A stretch of 59,146 nucleotides of DNA from Gallionella sp. (GTDB lineage Bacteria; Pseudomonadota; Gammaproteobacteria; Burkholderiales; Gallionellaceae), in assembly GCA_025350405.1 (NCBI GenBank), contig JANXXX010000156.1:1-59146 (forward strand), written 5' to 3'. Under the pieces are notes generated by a model. It saw nothing but the letters and a program-made list of their open reading frames with translations, was not told where the DNA came from and made no database searches. Made by a program: the position numbers and the translations under genes. Positions 1 to 9,047 of the stretch are shown in pieces. Position 1 is the first letter of the stretch; each line of letters opens with the position of its first letter.

Positions 1-41
1 CCAAAAAAAGAATTTTTAAACATGAGGTCAAACACGAAGAG

Positions 42-464
42 ATGGGGGAGCTCTTCTGGTACTGGGCAATTTTCTCTGTGCTCAGCGATACTTTCAACGA
101 TTTCAAGTCATTTGCTGAAGCACTCCCAGAAGCAGACCAAAAGACAATGGAACTCATTGGGGGCCTTTCAGGTGGAGATGCCGTTGATTTCATCCGCTTT
201 CGTATGTTCAAGACTGAGGACGAAATGCGCAGCTACGTCAAAGAGCGCTTTGCCCATCCTGAACTGCTAGAGGTCTCCGAAGCTGGAAATATGGGCGCAG
301 TAGAAGCGCTCCGCCGTAGGTGCCTATATGTTGATCTTTCTGAGGGGCGCGACTCAATCACGTCATCCCCAGAAGAAGTCACAGAGGCTGATGCCAATGA
401 GTGGTTTAAAATCGCTTGGTTCGGGCAAGAGTATATCCAACTTGCCAATAAGGTATGGAGTTGA
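42..464 (+). CDS. Hypothetical protein of an integron gene cassette (5' end uncertain)
   Basis: I do not recognise this protein. From the first ATG it is 140 residues, acidic and soluble-looking, with a Trp-rich start (ELFWYWAIF) and no clear signal peptide or catalytic motif. The frame stays open from the ATG back to the window edge with no upstream stop, and no good ribosome binding site precedes position 42, so the gene may begin outside the window. The TGA stop is directly followed by an attC-like site at 465-534, the usual arrangement of an integron cassette (established). A cassette origin is therefore inferred from structure, and the function is unknown. An overlapping frame from 22 to 270 is less likely to be coding. 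Confidence 0.55.
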   Translation: MGELFWYWAIFSVLSDTFNDFKSFAEALPEADQKTMELIGGLSGGDAVDFIRFRMFKTEDEMRSYVKERFAHPELLEVSEAGNMGAVEALRRRCLYVDLSEGRDSITSSPEEVTEADANEWFKIAWFGQEYIQLANKVWS

Positions 465-534
465 ATCTAACTTGGCGTTCCAGCGGAACGCCAAAAGCTT
501 CGCTTTTGTCATCCGCTGAACTTGGACGTTGGGC
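465..534 (+). other. attC: attC recombination site (integron cassette)
   Basis: A 70-bp imperfect palindrome follows the cassette stop codon. It starts with ATCTAAC (465-471), matching the R'' box RYYYAAC, and ends with GTTGGGC (528-534), matching the R' box GTTRRRY. The inner arms GTTCCAGCGGA and TCCGCTGAAC pair except for one extra C in the left arm, which corresponds to the extrahelical base typical of attC sites. The centre holds a small hairpin (AAAAGC-TTC-GCTTTT). Size and layout fit the attC family well. No integrase gene or attI site lies in the window. Confidence 0.85.
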
Positions 535-560
535 ATAATGAATATTTTGATCGCAGCCTG

Positions 561-632
561 CGTAGGGCGCAATCGTTATTGCGCCGTAAGAAAACATTCG
601 GTGCAATGCGCTTCGCTTATTGACACCCTACG
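561..632. repeat. Two-hairpin palindromic intergenic repeat overlapping the topA stop
   Basis: The outer arms CGTAGGG (561-567) and CCCTACG (626-632) enclose two smaller hairpins. One is GGCGCAAT-CGTT-ATTGCGCC (566-585). The other is an imperfect stem between GGTGCAAT (600-607) and ATTGACACC (619-627). The element looks like a dispersed intergenic palindrome. Its right arm contributes the last codon and the stop codon of topA, so it may also act as the 3' hairpin of the topA transcript. Confidence 0.6.
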
Positions 633-3300
633 AACTAGTTTTACCCTTGACCGTTTTCTTGACCGCAACAACTTTCTTCGCAGCAGGTTTCGCCACTTTC
701 CCAGTAGCAACTTTTTTGGCGGCAGGCTTGGTTACCTTGCTAACGGTTTTAGCTTTGGTGGTTGTGCTCTTGGTAGTTGTAGTTTTTGGCTTTGCCGTTT
801 TGGTTTTTGTTTCCTTCGGTGCTGCCTTGGCCTTAGTGCTTCTGGCTACCGGCTTTTTGCTGGTTGGTCCCTTCGCAGCCCTGGCTGCGATCAATTCCAG
901 CGCTTCTTCCAGTGTGATGTCATCCGGCGAAACGCCCTTGGGCAGCGTGGCGTTGATTTTGCCGTGGCGGGCGTAAGGGCCGTAACGTCCACTGCAAATT
1001 TCCACGCTGGCTTTGTCATCCGGATGATCGCCCAGCACGCGCAGCACGGTGTTGCCATCACGAGCTTGCGCCAGTAATTCCACCGCACGGCTCAGGCTGA
1101 GGTCGAAGATGCTGTCGCTACGCGGGATGGATTTGAATTTGCCGTCATGCCCGATGTAAGGGCCGAAGCGGCCGATATTGACGATGACTTTCTTGCCGGT
1201 TTCTGGGTGTGCGCCGAGTTCGCGCGGCAACGCAAGCAGCTTGAGCGCGCTGGCCAAGTCGGCTTGTTCGAGCGGCATTCCCTTGGGCCAGGAGACGCGC
1301 TTGGGTTTGATCTTTTCTTCCTTGATGGCTTCGCCCAATTGCACATAGTGTCCATACGGGCCGCGCAATAACAGCACAGGTTGCCGGGTATCCGGATGCA
1401 CGCCCAGCTCTACTCTGGCTGATGCATCGTCCTGCGATTCACCGCTGAGGCTGCGTTTGTATTTGCATTCCGGATAATTGGTGCAACTGATGAAGCTGCC
1501 GTAGCGGCTGAGTTTTTTGGCGAGCGGTTTGCCGCATTCCGGGCAGGCTTCGTCTATCAACTCGACTGGGCGGTCGATGTCGGCTTTTTCCTTGATCAGT
1601 TTGTAAAAGCCTTTCCAGAATTCGCCCATCACGCCTATCCAGTCGCGCTTGCCTTCGGATACTTCATCCAGCTCATCTTCGAGGTGGGCGGTGAAACCGT
1701 AATCTACATAGCGGGTAAAATGGTCTGTGAGGAAGCGCGTGACCACGCGACCTACATCGGTGGGCATGAAGCGCTTCTTGTCCAGAATGGCATATTCGCG
1801 CGCTTGCAGCGTGGAGATGATGGTCGCGTAAGTGGAAGGACGACCGATGCCGTGCTCTTCCAGCGCCTTGACCAGACTGGCTTCGGAGTAGCGCGGCGGC
1901 GGTTGTGTGAAGTGCTGCTCGCCGTAAAGTTTGTCGATGGGCAGCACATCGCCCTCGGCCAGCGGCGGCAGTTTGCCGCCTTCCTCTTCGGTCGCATCGT
2001 CCACGTCTTCCATGTACACGCCGATGAAGCCGGGAAATACCAGTACCTGACCGTTGGCGCGGAAAAAGGTAGTGTCGCCACCCAGGCGGATATCCACGCT
2101 CACCGTATCGAAACGCGCCGGCGACATCTGACAGGCCAGCGTGCGCTTCCAGATCATCTCATAGAGGCGCGCCTGATCGGCGGTCAAATGACTGCGGATG
2201 CTGTCCGGGGTGCGCTCGATCGAAGTCGGGCGGATCGCTTCGTGCGATTCCTGGGCGTTCTTGGTTTTGCTCTTGAAGGTCGGCTGGGTGCTAGGCAGAT
2301 ATTCAGACGAGAAATTATCTTTGATGTAATCGCGGATTTCCTGCACGGCTTCTTTTGCCAGCGACACCGAGTCAGTACGCATGTAAGAAATTAAACCTAC
2401 GGTTTGTCCGCCAATGTCCACACCTTCATACAGCGATTGCGCGGTGCGCATCGTGCGGTCAGCGGTCATGCCCAATTTGCGCACGGCTTCCTGTTGCAAC
2501 GTGGAGGTGGTGAAAGGCGCGGCGGCATAACGCTGCTTGGCTTTTTTCTCGACGCGCACGACTTTGGGCGGTAACTTGGCATCGTTGAGCTTGGCATGGA
2601 TCGCCTCATATTCGGCCTGGTTTCCGATGCTGAGTTGCTCCAGCTTCTTGCCCTGATACTGGAACAGTTTGGAGGTAAACGGCAGATGATCCTTTTGGGT
2701 ATCCAGATGCACGGTCCAATATTCCTGGCTCTTGAACGCCTCGATCTCCAGCTCGCGCTCGACGATCATGCGCAGCGCGGGGCTTTGCACGCGGCCAGCG
2801 GATAAACCCGGACGGATCTTGCGCCACAGCAGCGGAGACAGATTGAAGCCGACCAGATAGTCCAGTGCCCGCCGCGCCTGCTGGGCATTCACCAACGGTT
2901 GCGAGATTTCGCGAGGGTGAGCGACCGCTTCACGTACCGCCGACTGGGTGATTTCGTAGAACACCACGCGTTGCATGTTCTTGTCCTTCATGCCGCGCTT
3001 GGCTTTGAGCAATTCGGAAATGTGCCAGGCGATCGCCTCACCTTCGCGATCCGGGTCGGGTGCCAGATAGATGTTCTCTGCGCCTGCTGCGGCTTTGGCG
3101 ATCGCATCCATGTGCTTGCTGTTGCGTGCGATGGTTTCGTATTTCATCGCAAAATCGTTGTCGGGATCGACCGCGCCGGTCTTGGGTACCAAGTCGCGCA
3201 CGTGTCCATACGAGGCGAGGATCTCGAAATCTTTGCCCAGATATTTTTGCAGCGTCTTGGCCTTGGCCGGAGATTCGACGATCAGTAAGTTAGTTGCCAT
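628..3300 (-). CDS. topA: DNA topoisomerase I (type IA)
   Basis: This enzyme relaxes negatively supercoiled DNA by transient single-strand cleavage. The protein is 890 residues. The N-terminal Toprim domain carries the acidic DPDREG motif at residues 82-87. The active-site tyrosine lies in SYMRTDS at Y306. One clear four-cysteine zinc ribbon is present (C586, C589, C606, C612), followed by further topoisomerase C-terminal repeats. The last 75 or so residues form a Lys/Thr/Ala-rich, histone-like tail, presumably disordered and DNA-binding (inference). The last sense codon and the TAG stop lie inside a palindromic repeat, so the extreme C-terminus may have been altered by that element. smg lies 16 bp upstream on the same strand, consistent with co-transcription. 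Confidence 0.97.
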   Translation of the reverse strand: MATNLLIVESPAKAKTLQKYLGKDFEILASYGHVRDLVPKTGAVDPDNDFAMKYETIARNSKHMDAIAKAAAGAENIYLAPDPDREGEAIAWHISELLKAKRGMKDKNMQRVVFYEITQSAVREAVAHPREISQPLVNAQQARRALDYLVGFNLSPLLWRKIRPGLSAGRVQSPALRMIVERELEIEAFKSQEYWTVHLDTQKDHLPFTSKLFQYQGKKLEQLSIGNQAEYEAIHAKLNDAKLPPKVVRVEKKAKQRYAAAPFTTSTLQQEAVRKLGMTADRTMRTAQSLYEGVDIGGQTVGLISYMRTDSVSLAKEAVQEIRDYIKDNFSSEYLPSTQPTFKSKTKNAQESHEAIRPTSIERTPDSIRSHLTADQARLYEMIWKRTLACQMSPARFDTVSVDIRLGGDTTFFRANGQVLVFPGFIGVYMEDVDDATEEEGGKLPPLAEGDVLPIDKLYGEQHFTQPPPRYSEASLVKALEEHGIGRPSTYATIISTLQAREYAILDKKRFMPTDVGRVVTRFLTDHFTRYVDYGFTAHLEDELDEVSEGKRDWIGVMGEFWKGFYKLIKEKADIDRPVELIDEACPECGKPLAKKLSRYGSFISCTNYPECKYKRSLSGESQDDASARVELGVHPDTRQPVLLLRGPYGHYVQLGEAIKEEKIKPKRVSWPKGMPLEQADLASALKLLALPRELGAHPETGKKVIVNIGRFGPYIGHDGKFKSIPRSDSIFDLSLSRAVELLAQARDGNTVLRVLGDHPDDKASVEICSGRYGPYARHGKINATLPKGVSPDDITLEEALELIAARAAKGPTSKKPVARSTKAKAAPKETKTKTAKPKTTTTKSTTTKAKTVSKVTKPAAKKVATGKVAKPAAKKVVAVKKTVKGKTSS

Positions 3301-3316
3301 GCGTGTGGTATCGGGT

Positions 3317-3772
3317 TTAATGCAGTTGTGCGGAATGCAGCGGAGTGAGCAATTCTTCGATCAATAACGGATCCAGGTCCTGATGACGATTCCACAGCAC
3401 CATCAGCATGATCAGTTTGAGTTTATCCAGCGCAAGGTTTTCGTGTTTCAATGCAACGGAGCGATCGATGATCATCTCGCGTTCAACGGCCGAGATCAGG
3501 TGCTGTTGTTCGGCAAACAGCAGGAACTGGCGCGCTTCGTAGCTGATGAGCTGCAATTCCAGTTCGGCAAAATGCCGCTGCCCGGCGTGCTCAAGACTGG
3601 CCGGATAACTGTCGGGATTTTGCTCTTGCAACGCGGACAGCCAGGTCAATGCCTCGCTGATCTCTTCGCCTTCAAAACCGGCGGCGGAGAGTTTGCGTGA
3701 TAGCTTGTCTGGTTCAGGATAACTGCCTGCGTCAAAATAACTTTCAAACAAGTACATCAAAATTTCAAACAT
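3317..3772 (-). CDS. smg: Smg family protein (DUF494)
   Basis: This 151-residue protein matches the Smg/DUF494 family: it starts MFEILMYLFESYF and has the SAAGFEGEEISEALTWL segment, followed by Glu/Gln-rich helices. The family is widespread in Beta- and Gammaproteobacteria, usually next to dprA and topA, and its biochemical role is not established. No signal peptide or membrane segment is visible. It sits 15 bp downstream of dprA and 16 bp upstream of topA, so a LysM-dprA-smg-topA operon is likely. Confidence 0.9.
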   Translation of the reverse strand: MFEILMYLFESYFDAGSYPEPDKLSRKLSAAGFEGEEISEALTWLSALQEQNPDSYPASLEHAGQRHFAELELQLISYEARQFLLFAEQQHLISAVEREMIIDRSVALKHENLALDKLKLIMLMVLWNRHQDLDPLLIEELLTPLHSAQLH

Positions 3773-3787
3773 GGTTTGCGCAGTGAG

Positions 3788-4879
3788 TTAATGAATTCGT
3801 TGATATAAGCCGCCGGGTAATACACAGATGCGACCGTCCAGCTCAAGTGTCAACAGCATGGCGGATAGCTCGGCTATCGTCAAGCCGCAGCGCAAACCGA
3901 GCGTGTCCACGTCTACGGGATCGAAGCCGAGATGTTCAAGCAACGCGGGGGCTTGGCCTGTTGAGCCGAGTCCTGCTGAATTCGCCACTGGTGCGGGTGA
4001 AACAAGCAAACCACCCAGCTCTTCCAAAATATCCTGTGCGGTCTCGACCAGCTTGGCACCCTGCTTGAGCAGCGCGTGGCAGCCTTTGCTTTGCGGCGCG
4101 TGTATCGAGCCTGGGATCGCGAACACGTCCCGGCCTTGCTCGAGAGCCAGCCGTGCGGTGATCAGCGAGCCGCTTTGCAACGAAGCTTCCACCACCAGAC
4201 AGCCGAGACTCATGCCGCTGATGAGGCGATTGCGGCGCGGGAAGTTGGCGGCCAACGGCGGCGTGCCGAGTGGGAATTCCGAGACCAGCGTGCCTTGTTG
4301 GGCGAGTGCGTGGGCGAGATCGCGGTTTGCAGCCGGATAGACTTTATCCAACCCGGTGCCGACTACTGCGATACTACTACCTTGCCCACGCAACGCGCCG
4401 CGATGCGCGGCGGCATCAATGCCGTGCGCCAAGCCGCTGATGATGCACAGCCCTGCATCACTCAACGATTTGGCAAACGCCTCGGCGTTGTTGATGCCTT
4501 GCGGCGTGGCGCTGCGACTGCCGACAATGGCCAGCGCAGATCGGTTGAGCAAGTCCAGTCTCCCCTTTACATACAGCAATAACGGCGGATCGGGGATGTT
4601 CAGCAGTGCTTGCGGGTAGCCGCTGTCGGCGAGGGTGACGATGTGGTTGTTGCCGTCCTCCAGCCAATCCAGGGCAGGCGCAACGGCATCGTCAGCGATG
4701 CCGTTGTTGATTTCGGCGGCGACGTCAGCTTTGACGACAGACTTGAGAGAACTGGTGGAGGCGGCAAATACAGCATCAGGCGAGCCGAATTCCTTTAACA
4801 GCCGGCGCGCGCTTTCGCCGCCCAATCCCCGAGTCAGACTCAGTGCCAGCCAAGCCTTAAGCGAAACATCTGCAATCAT
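3788..4879 (-). CDS. dprA: DNA processing protein DprA
   Basis: DprA loads RecA onto incoming single-stranded DNA during natural transformation (family knowledge). The 363-residue protein has an N-terminal helical SAM-like region. A Rossmann-like DNA-binding domain follows, with IVGSRSATPQG, ISGLAHGIDAAAH and NFPRRNRLISGMS as recognisable family motifs. A C-terminal winged-helix-like domain ends at about residue 363. The start codon lies just past the TAA of the upstream LysM gene, suggesting translational coupling. Type IV pilus genes and comM-like yifB also occur in this window, so a DNA uptake pathway is plausible but not shown. Confidence 0.95.
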   Translation of the reverse strand: MIADVSLKAWLALSLTRGLGGESARRLLKEFGSPDAVFAASTSSLKSVVKADVAAEINNGIADDAVAPALDWLEDGNNHIVTLADSGYPQALLNIPDPPLLLYVKGRLDLLNRSALAIVGSRSATPQGINNAEAFAKSLSDAGLCIISGLAHGIDAAAHRGALRGQGSSIAVVGTGLDKVYPAANRDLAHALAQQGTLVSEFPLGTPPLAANFPRRNRLISGMSLGCLVVEASLQSGSLITARLALEQGRDVFAIPGSIHAPQSKGCHALLKQGAKLVETAQDILEELGGLLVSPAPVANSAGLGSTGQAPALLEHLGFDPVDVDTLGLRCGLTIAELSAMLLTLELDGRICVLPGGLYQRIH

Positions 4880-4882
4880 TAT

Positions 4883-6001
4883 TTATGGTGTGTTGGCGCG
4901 ATCCAGCAACTGCACCGGCAATTTAGTTTCCATTACCAATGCATATGACACCTTGTTAAACACACGGAATACGAACACTAAACCATAGCGCTCATCAGGC
5001 AGATTGTATTTCTCGCCTTCGTGTTTTACGACTTCGCCTTTACGATATAGCGCTAGCACGTGTCCGCTTTCCAGTCCGTCTCGTTTGCCTTTACTCAAGG
5101 TAATGATGGTGTTTTGCCCGGCTTGCGATACCCCACCATAAACAGAGATTACGCGTGCGGAAATGTTGTTTTCCGGTGCGCGGGGCAAGTAGGTGTTGGC
5201 TTCTTCAAGGGAAGGGACAGCCAAACGGTCACCAGCGAAAATCTCCTGTGTGGAGCTGGTGATTGCAATTGTGCTGACATCTGCAAAGCGTATTACCTCG
5301 GCACTACCCAAATAAATGGCCTCAATGCCGAGCATCTCGTTAGTGTCCGGATCAAAAAAGGTCTTGCCGGGACGATAAATCTTCCACTGATCGCCCTTGT
5401 CCGAGGGCAGCCCTTTGGCAAAACCGGTGTCGTTGGTACCGAGTACCACGCGCCCTTCGCGCGCACCGATCAACGTAGGGGCATCACTTAGCTCGCCCTC
5501 TTCAATGACCAGCGGGCGGCTTAAAAATGGTGCGATGTCCTTGGCGTGAATGCTTGGAATGGCATCATGGGGGCTACGGTTTTTGCGCACGCGGGGTGAA
5601 AGCCTGACAACCCCGTCCGCTTCGCTCACGGCATTAGGTTCGCTTGTGGTGGTTGTATCTTTTGTTGGGCTTGCATCGCCAGTGATAGGTTGGCCGATGC
5701 GTAAGGAGCCACTATTACGATCAAGAAAGACCACGTCGCCTGGATAAATCCAGTGAGGGTCTTTGATGGTGTCCTTGTTAAGACCCCATATATGCGGCCA
5801 TTTCCAAGGGTCTTTGAAAAACTTGCTGGAGATGTCCCATAGCGTGTCACCCTTGACAACGACGTGACGATCAGGGGCATCACTGCGAATATCCAGGCGA
5901 ATGTCCGAGCGGTTTTCGGACTCGGCAGCAAAGGCACCAGACTCTGCAACAAAGGCCAGGACAGGCAATAAAAAGCAAATCAGCGATATAATCTTGCGCA
6001 T
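4883..6001 (-). CDS. Secreted LysM-domain protein
   Basis: This is probably a 372-residue envelope protein that binds peptidoglycan. I chose the ATG at 6001 because it gives a classic signal peptide (MRKIISLICFLLPVLAFVAES) and has a GGAG ribosome binding site just upstream. A longer frame starting at 6037 would add 12 hydrophilic residues before the signal. A LysM domain spans about residues 46-93, with GDTLWDISSKFF and IYPGDVVFLD. The remaining 270 residues contain beta-rich segments without a motif I can name. The gene overlaps no neighbour and leads into dprA, smg and topA. The LysM-dprA order is common in Betaproteobacteria. Confidence 0.85.
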   Translation of the reverse strand: MRKIISLICFLLPVLAFVAESGAFAAESENRSDIRLDIRSDAPDRHVVVKGDTLWDISSKFFKDPWKWPHIWGLNKDTIKDPHWIYPGDVVFLDRNSGSLRIGQPITGDASPTKDTTTTSEPNAVSEADGVVRLSPRVRKNRSPHDAIPSIHAKDIAPFLSRPLVIEEGELSDAPTLIGAREGRVVLGTNDTGFAKGLPSDKGDQWKIYRPGKTFFDPDTNEMLGIEAIYLGSAEVIRFADVSTIAITSSTQEIFAGDRLAVPSLEEANTYLPRAPENNISARVISVYGGVSQAGQNTIITLSKGKRDGLESGHVLALYRKGEVVKHEGEKYNLPDERYGLVFVFRVFNKVSYALVMETKLPVQLLDRANTP

Positions 6002-6131
6002 GGAAACTCCAGCAGAGTCGATATAATGGGTGCGCAAAGTTGCTGCGCCTCGTTAAATTCTGCATCCAGTCCACTAAATTAGCAAGCATTTATAGGAACT
6101 TCTAAAATCTACTGTGTGATTCAATGATGGC

Positions 6132-6635
6132 ATGCCAATCCTGAAAATTTTGCAGTATCCCGATGTGCGGCTGCACAAAGTCGCCAAGAAAGTTGCTCAG
6201 GTCGATGAAACTATCCGCAAGCTGGTGCGCAATATGGCTGATACCATGTATGCCGCGCCAGGGGTGGGTTTGGCTGCGACGCAGGTGGACGTGCATCAGC
6301 GTGTTGTCGTGATAGATATTTCCGAGACACACGATCAGTTGAAGGTGTTCATCAATCCTGAAATCATCGCCAGCAGTGGGGTAAGCCATTGCGAGGAAGG
6401 CTGTCTGTCGGTGCCAGGCATCTATGAAACGGTGAGCCGTGCGGAAAAGATCACGGTACGTGCCCTTAATGAAAAAGGTGATTCTTTTACGCTGGAGGCG
6501 GAGGGATTGTTGGCAGTGTGCATCCAGCATGAGATGGATCATCTGATCGGCAAGGTGTTTGTCGAATACCTGTCGCAACTCAAGCAAACCCGGATTCGCG
6601 CGAAGCTGAAGAAGCGGCTGCGCGAAACAATGTAA
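6132..6635 (+). CDS. def: Peptide deformylase
   Basis: This metalloenzyme removes the formyl group from the N-terminal methionine of new proteins. At 167 residues it has the three family motifs: GVGLAATQ (44-51), EGCLSVP with metal ligand C91, and HEMDH with ligands H133 and H137 and catalytic E134. The ATG at 6132 is the only start in frame that keeps the conserved [11 protein letters not shown] beginning; nearby ATGs at 6124 and 6127 are in another frame. It is divergent from the LysM gene and lies upstream of fmt, which adds the formyl group, so the pair closes the formylation cycle. Confidence 0.97.
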   Translation: MPILKILQYPDVRLHKVAKKVAQVDETIRKLVRNMADTMYAAPGVGLAATQVDVHQRVVVIDISETHDQLKVFINPEIIASSGVSHCEEGCLSVPGIYETVSRAEKITVRALNEKGDSFTLEAEGLLAVCIQHEMDHLIGKVFVEYLSQLKQTRIRAKLKKRLRETM

Positions 6636-6668
6636 TTTATGTTACGTACATAATGAGAAAGGCGCGGC

Positions 6669-6815
6669 CCACGAAAAACACGAAAGGCACGAAAAGATAC
6701 ATACGCATTTCCCCCGGTCACTCCTGATTCATTTTGAACACGGCACTTGTATTGATCATTCGCTGCATCAAATCTCTTCTGCTCTTTGATTTCGTGCCTT
6801 TCGTGTTTTTCGTGG
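6669..6815. repeat. MITE-like element with perfect 26-bp inverted repeats
   Basis: Positions 6669-6694 and 6790-6815 are exact reverse complements over 26 bp. Each arm is itself made of short ACGAAA-type units. The 95-bp core has no open frame of note. The element fills most of the def-fmt gap. It looks like a small non-autonomous mobile or palindromic repeat; whether it has further copies cannot be judged from this window. Confidence 0.65.
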
Positions 6816-6842
6816 ACAATGTCTGACTACAGATAAATCAAT

Positions 6843-7772
6843 ATGAAAATCATTTTTGCCGGTACGCCGCAGTTCGCGGCCAGCGCACTGGCTGCGTTGC
6901 TCAAAGAACATCAAGTCGTTGCGGTACTGACTCAACCGGATCGTCCGTCCGGTCGCGGTATGCAATTGACCACCAGTCCGGTGAAGCAACTCGCGCTGCA
7001 GCACGGCCTGCCGCTATTGCAGCCCGCCACATTAAAATCCGAGGAAGCACAGCGCTCGATTGCAGCGTTGGATGCGGATGTGATGGTGGTGGCAGCCTAT
7101 GGATTGATCTTGCCGAAAGCGGTGCTGCAAATCCCGCGCAATGGCTGCTTGAACATACATGCTTCATTGTTGCCACGCTGGCGCGGAGCTGCGCCGATAC
7201 AACGGGCGATTCTGGCGGGCGATAGCGAGACCGGCATCACCATCATGCAGATGGATGAAGGTTTGGATACCGGCGATATGTTATTGCGTCATGTCTGTCC
7301 GATCGCCGCAAACGAAACAGCGGAGACTCTGCACGACAAATTGGCCGGGATGGGAGCAAGCAGCATCCTCGAAGCATTGCGCCTGTTACAAGCTAAAAAA
7401 TTGATGCCGATCAAACAAAATATCGACGAGGCAAGCTATGCCGTTAAGCTGACCAAGAGCGAAGCGCAGATCGACTGGCGGCAGGATGCGCGGCAAATCG
7501 AACGCGCGGTACGCGCATACAATCCTTTCCCGGTATGCCATGCCAATCTCAATGGTGTGATGATAAAAGTCTGGCAGGCCGGATTGTGTGTCGATCAACA
7601 GGGCGATCCGGGCAAGCTCTTGACGGTGGATAAGCATGGCATCACGGTGGCGTGCGGCAAAGATGCATTGCGCCTGGAAGTGTTGCAGCGTCCTGGCGGC
7701 AAGGCGCAACCCACAGCACAATTTATTCAAGCGATGCCGGTCAAGGCTGGCGATCATTTCTCGGTAAATTAG
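6843..7772 (+). CDS. fmt: Methionyl-tRNA formyltransferase
   Basis: This enzyme formylates the initiator Met-tRNA using 10-formyltetrahydrofolate. The protein is 309 residues, the usual length. The N-terminal Rossmann-type catalytic domain has the signature NIHASLLPRWRGAAPIQ, with N105 and H106 as the expected catalytic residues, and MDEGLDTGD further on. The C-terminal OB-fold tRNA-binding domain begins near residue 205. The stop codon directly abuts the rsmB start codon at 7773, so the two genes are translationally coupled. The def-fmt-rsmB order is widely conserved in Proteobacteria. Confidence 0.97.
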   Translation: MKIIFAGTPQFAASALAALLKEHQVVAVLTQPDRPSGRGMQLTTSPVKQLALQHGLPLLQPATLKSEEAQRSIAALDADVMVVAAYGLILPKAVLQIPRNGCLNIHASLLPRWRGAAPIQRAILAGDSETGITIMQMDEGLDTGDMLLRHVCPIAANETAETLHDKLAGMGASSILEALRLLQAKKLMPIKQNIDEASYAVKLTKSEAQIDWRQDARQIERAVRAYNPFPVCHANLNGVMIKVWQAGLCVDQQGDPGKLLTVDKHGITVACGKDALRLEVLQRPGGKAQPTAQFIQAMPVKAGDHFSVN

Positions 7773-9047
7773 ATGCACAACATACAACTCGCCGCGAGCC
7801 AGATCGTTCAGCAAGTGCTGGTGGACGGGCGCAACCTGAATCAGGTGCTGGAAGAGTCGCTGGGCAGGAAGTCTGTCTGGGCGCCGGCTCAGCGCGCCGC
7901 CTTGCAGGATTTAAGTTACGGCACCCTGCGCTTCTACGGACAGCTGGATGCGCTGCTGGGTGAGTTGTTGCACAAGCCGCTCTCGGATCGGCGTATCTAC
8001 TACGTGCTGTTGGTGGCGTTGTATCAACTGCAATACAGCAAGGCGGCGCAGCACGCCGTGGTCGATCATGCGGTGCGTTCTGCGCAGATGGTAAATACAA
8101 AATTGAGTGGAGTAGTTAACGCGATTTTGCGCAATTTCCTGCGCAGCCAGGCCGATTTGCTGGAGCGCGCCGCGCAGCAAGCGACGGGACGCTACAGTTA
8201 TCAGCAGTGGTGGATAGACGAACTGCAAGCACAATATGGCGAGCGCAGTGCGGCGATACTCGAAGCCGGCAATCAGCATCCGCCAATGACTCTACGCGTA
8301 AATCAGCGGCGCAATACGACAGCGGAATATTTGACGCTGCTGAATCAGCACAATCTGTCGGCTCGGCTGATCGAACCGGATGCGCTGCAACTGGACAAGC
8401 CGGTGCCGGTGGACAAACTGCCGGGCTTCTTTGCCGGACTGGTTTCGGTGCAGGATGCAGGCGCGCAATACGCCGCGCGATTACTGGACATTCATGATGG
8501 CATGCGCGTGCTGGATGCCTGTGCCGCGCCGGGCGGCAAGACTGCACACATGCTGGAGCGGGCGGCAGTGGAAATGGTGGCGGTGGACAAGGACGCAAAA
8601 CGCTTGCAGCGCGTCGCAGAAAATTTGCAGCGCATGGGTCTGGCCGCGCAACTGGTGACCGGGGATGCCGCTGAGCCGGATGCGTGGTGGGACGGCGAGT
8701 TGTTTGACCGCATTCTTGCCGATGTGCCATGCTCGGCTTCCGGCGTAGTACGCCGTCACCCGGACATCAAGTGGCTGCGCCGCAGTTCTGATATTGCCGG
8801 TTTCGCCGCGCAACAACTAAACATCTTGCGCGCGTTGTGGCGACTGCTCGCGCAAGATGGTAAATTGCTCTATGCCACTTGCTCGGTTTTTCATCAGGAA
8901 AACGGACAAGTCATCGCGGCGTTTCTGGCGCAACAGCCGGATGCACGGCGGCTGCCGATTACTTTACCCAACGATATAGATGGCCAGTTGTTGCCCAATG
9001 ATCAGCATGACGGATTCTTTTATGCATTGTTGCAAAAAATTGCTTAG
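7773..9047 (+). CDS. rsmB: 16S rRNA (cytosine-967-C5) methyltransferase
   Basis: RsmB methylates C967 of 16S rRNA using S-adenosylmethionine. The 424-residue protein has an N-terminal NusB-like RNA-binding domain (about 1-140) and a C-terminal Rossmann methyltransferase domain. Visible motifs are LDACAAPGGKTAHMLE for SAM binding, DVPCSASGVVRRHPD containing one conserved cysteine, and ATCSVFHQENG containing the second; these two cysteines are the expected catalytic pair in RNA m5C methyltransferases. The end of the gene overlaps the start of the DUF4390 gene by about 26 bp. Confidence 0.96.
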   Translation: MHNIQLAASQIVQQVLVDGRNLNQVLEESLGRKSVWAPAQRAALQDLSYGTLRFYGQLDALLGELLHKPLSDRRIYYVLLVALYQLQYSKAAQHAVVDHAVRSAQMVNTKLSGVVNAILRNFLRSQADLLERAAQQATGRYSYQQWWIDELQAQYGERSAAILEAGNQHPPMTLRVNQRRNTTAEYLTLLNQHNLSARLIEPDALQLDKPVPVDKLPGFFAGLVSVQDAGAQYAARLLDIHDGMRVLDACAAPGGKTAHMLERAAVEMVAVDKDAKRLQRVAENLQRMGLAAQLVTGDAAEPDAWWDGELFDRILADVPCSASGVVRRHPDIKWLRRSSDIAGFAAQQLNILRALWRLLAQDGKLLYATCSVFHQENGQVIAAFLAQQPDARRLPITLPNDIDGQLLPNDQHDGFFYALLQKIA

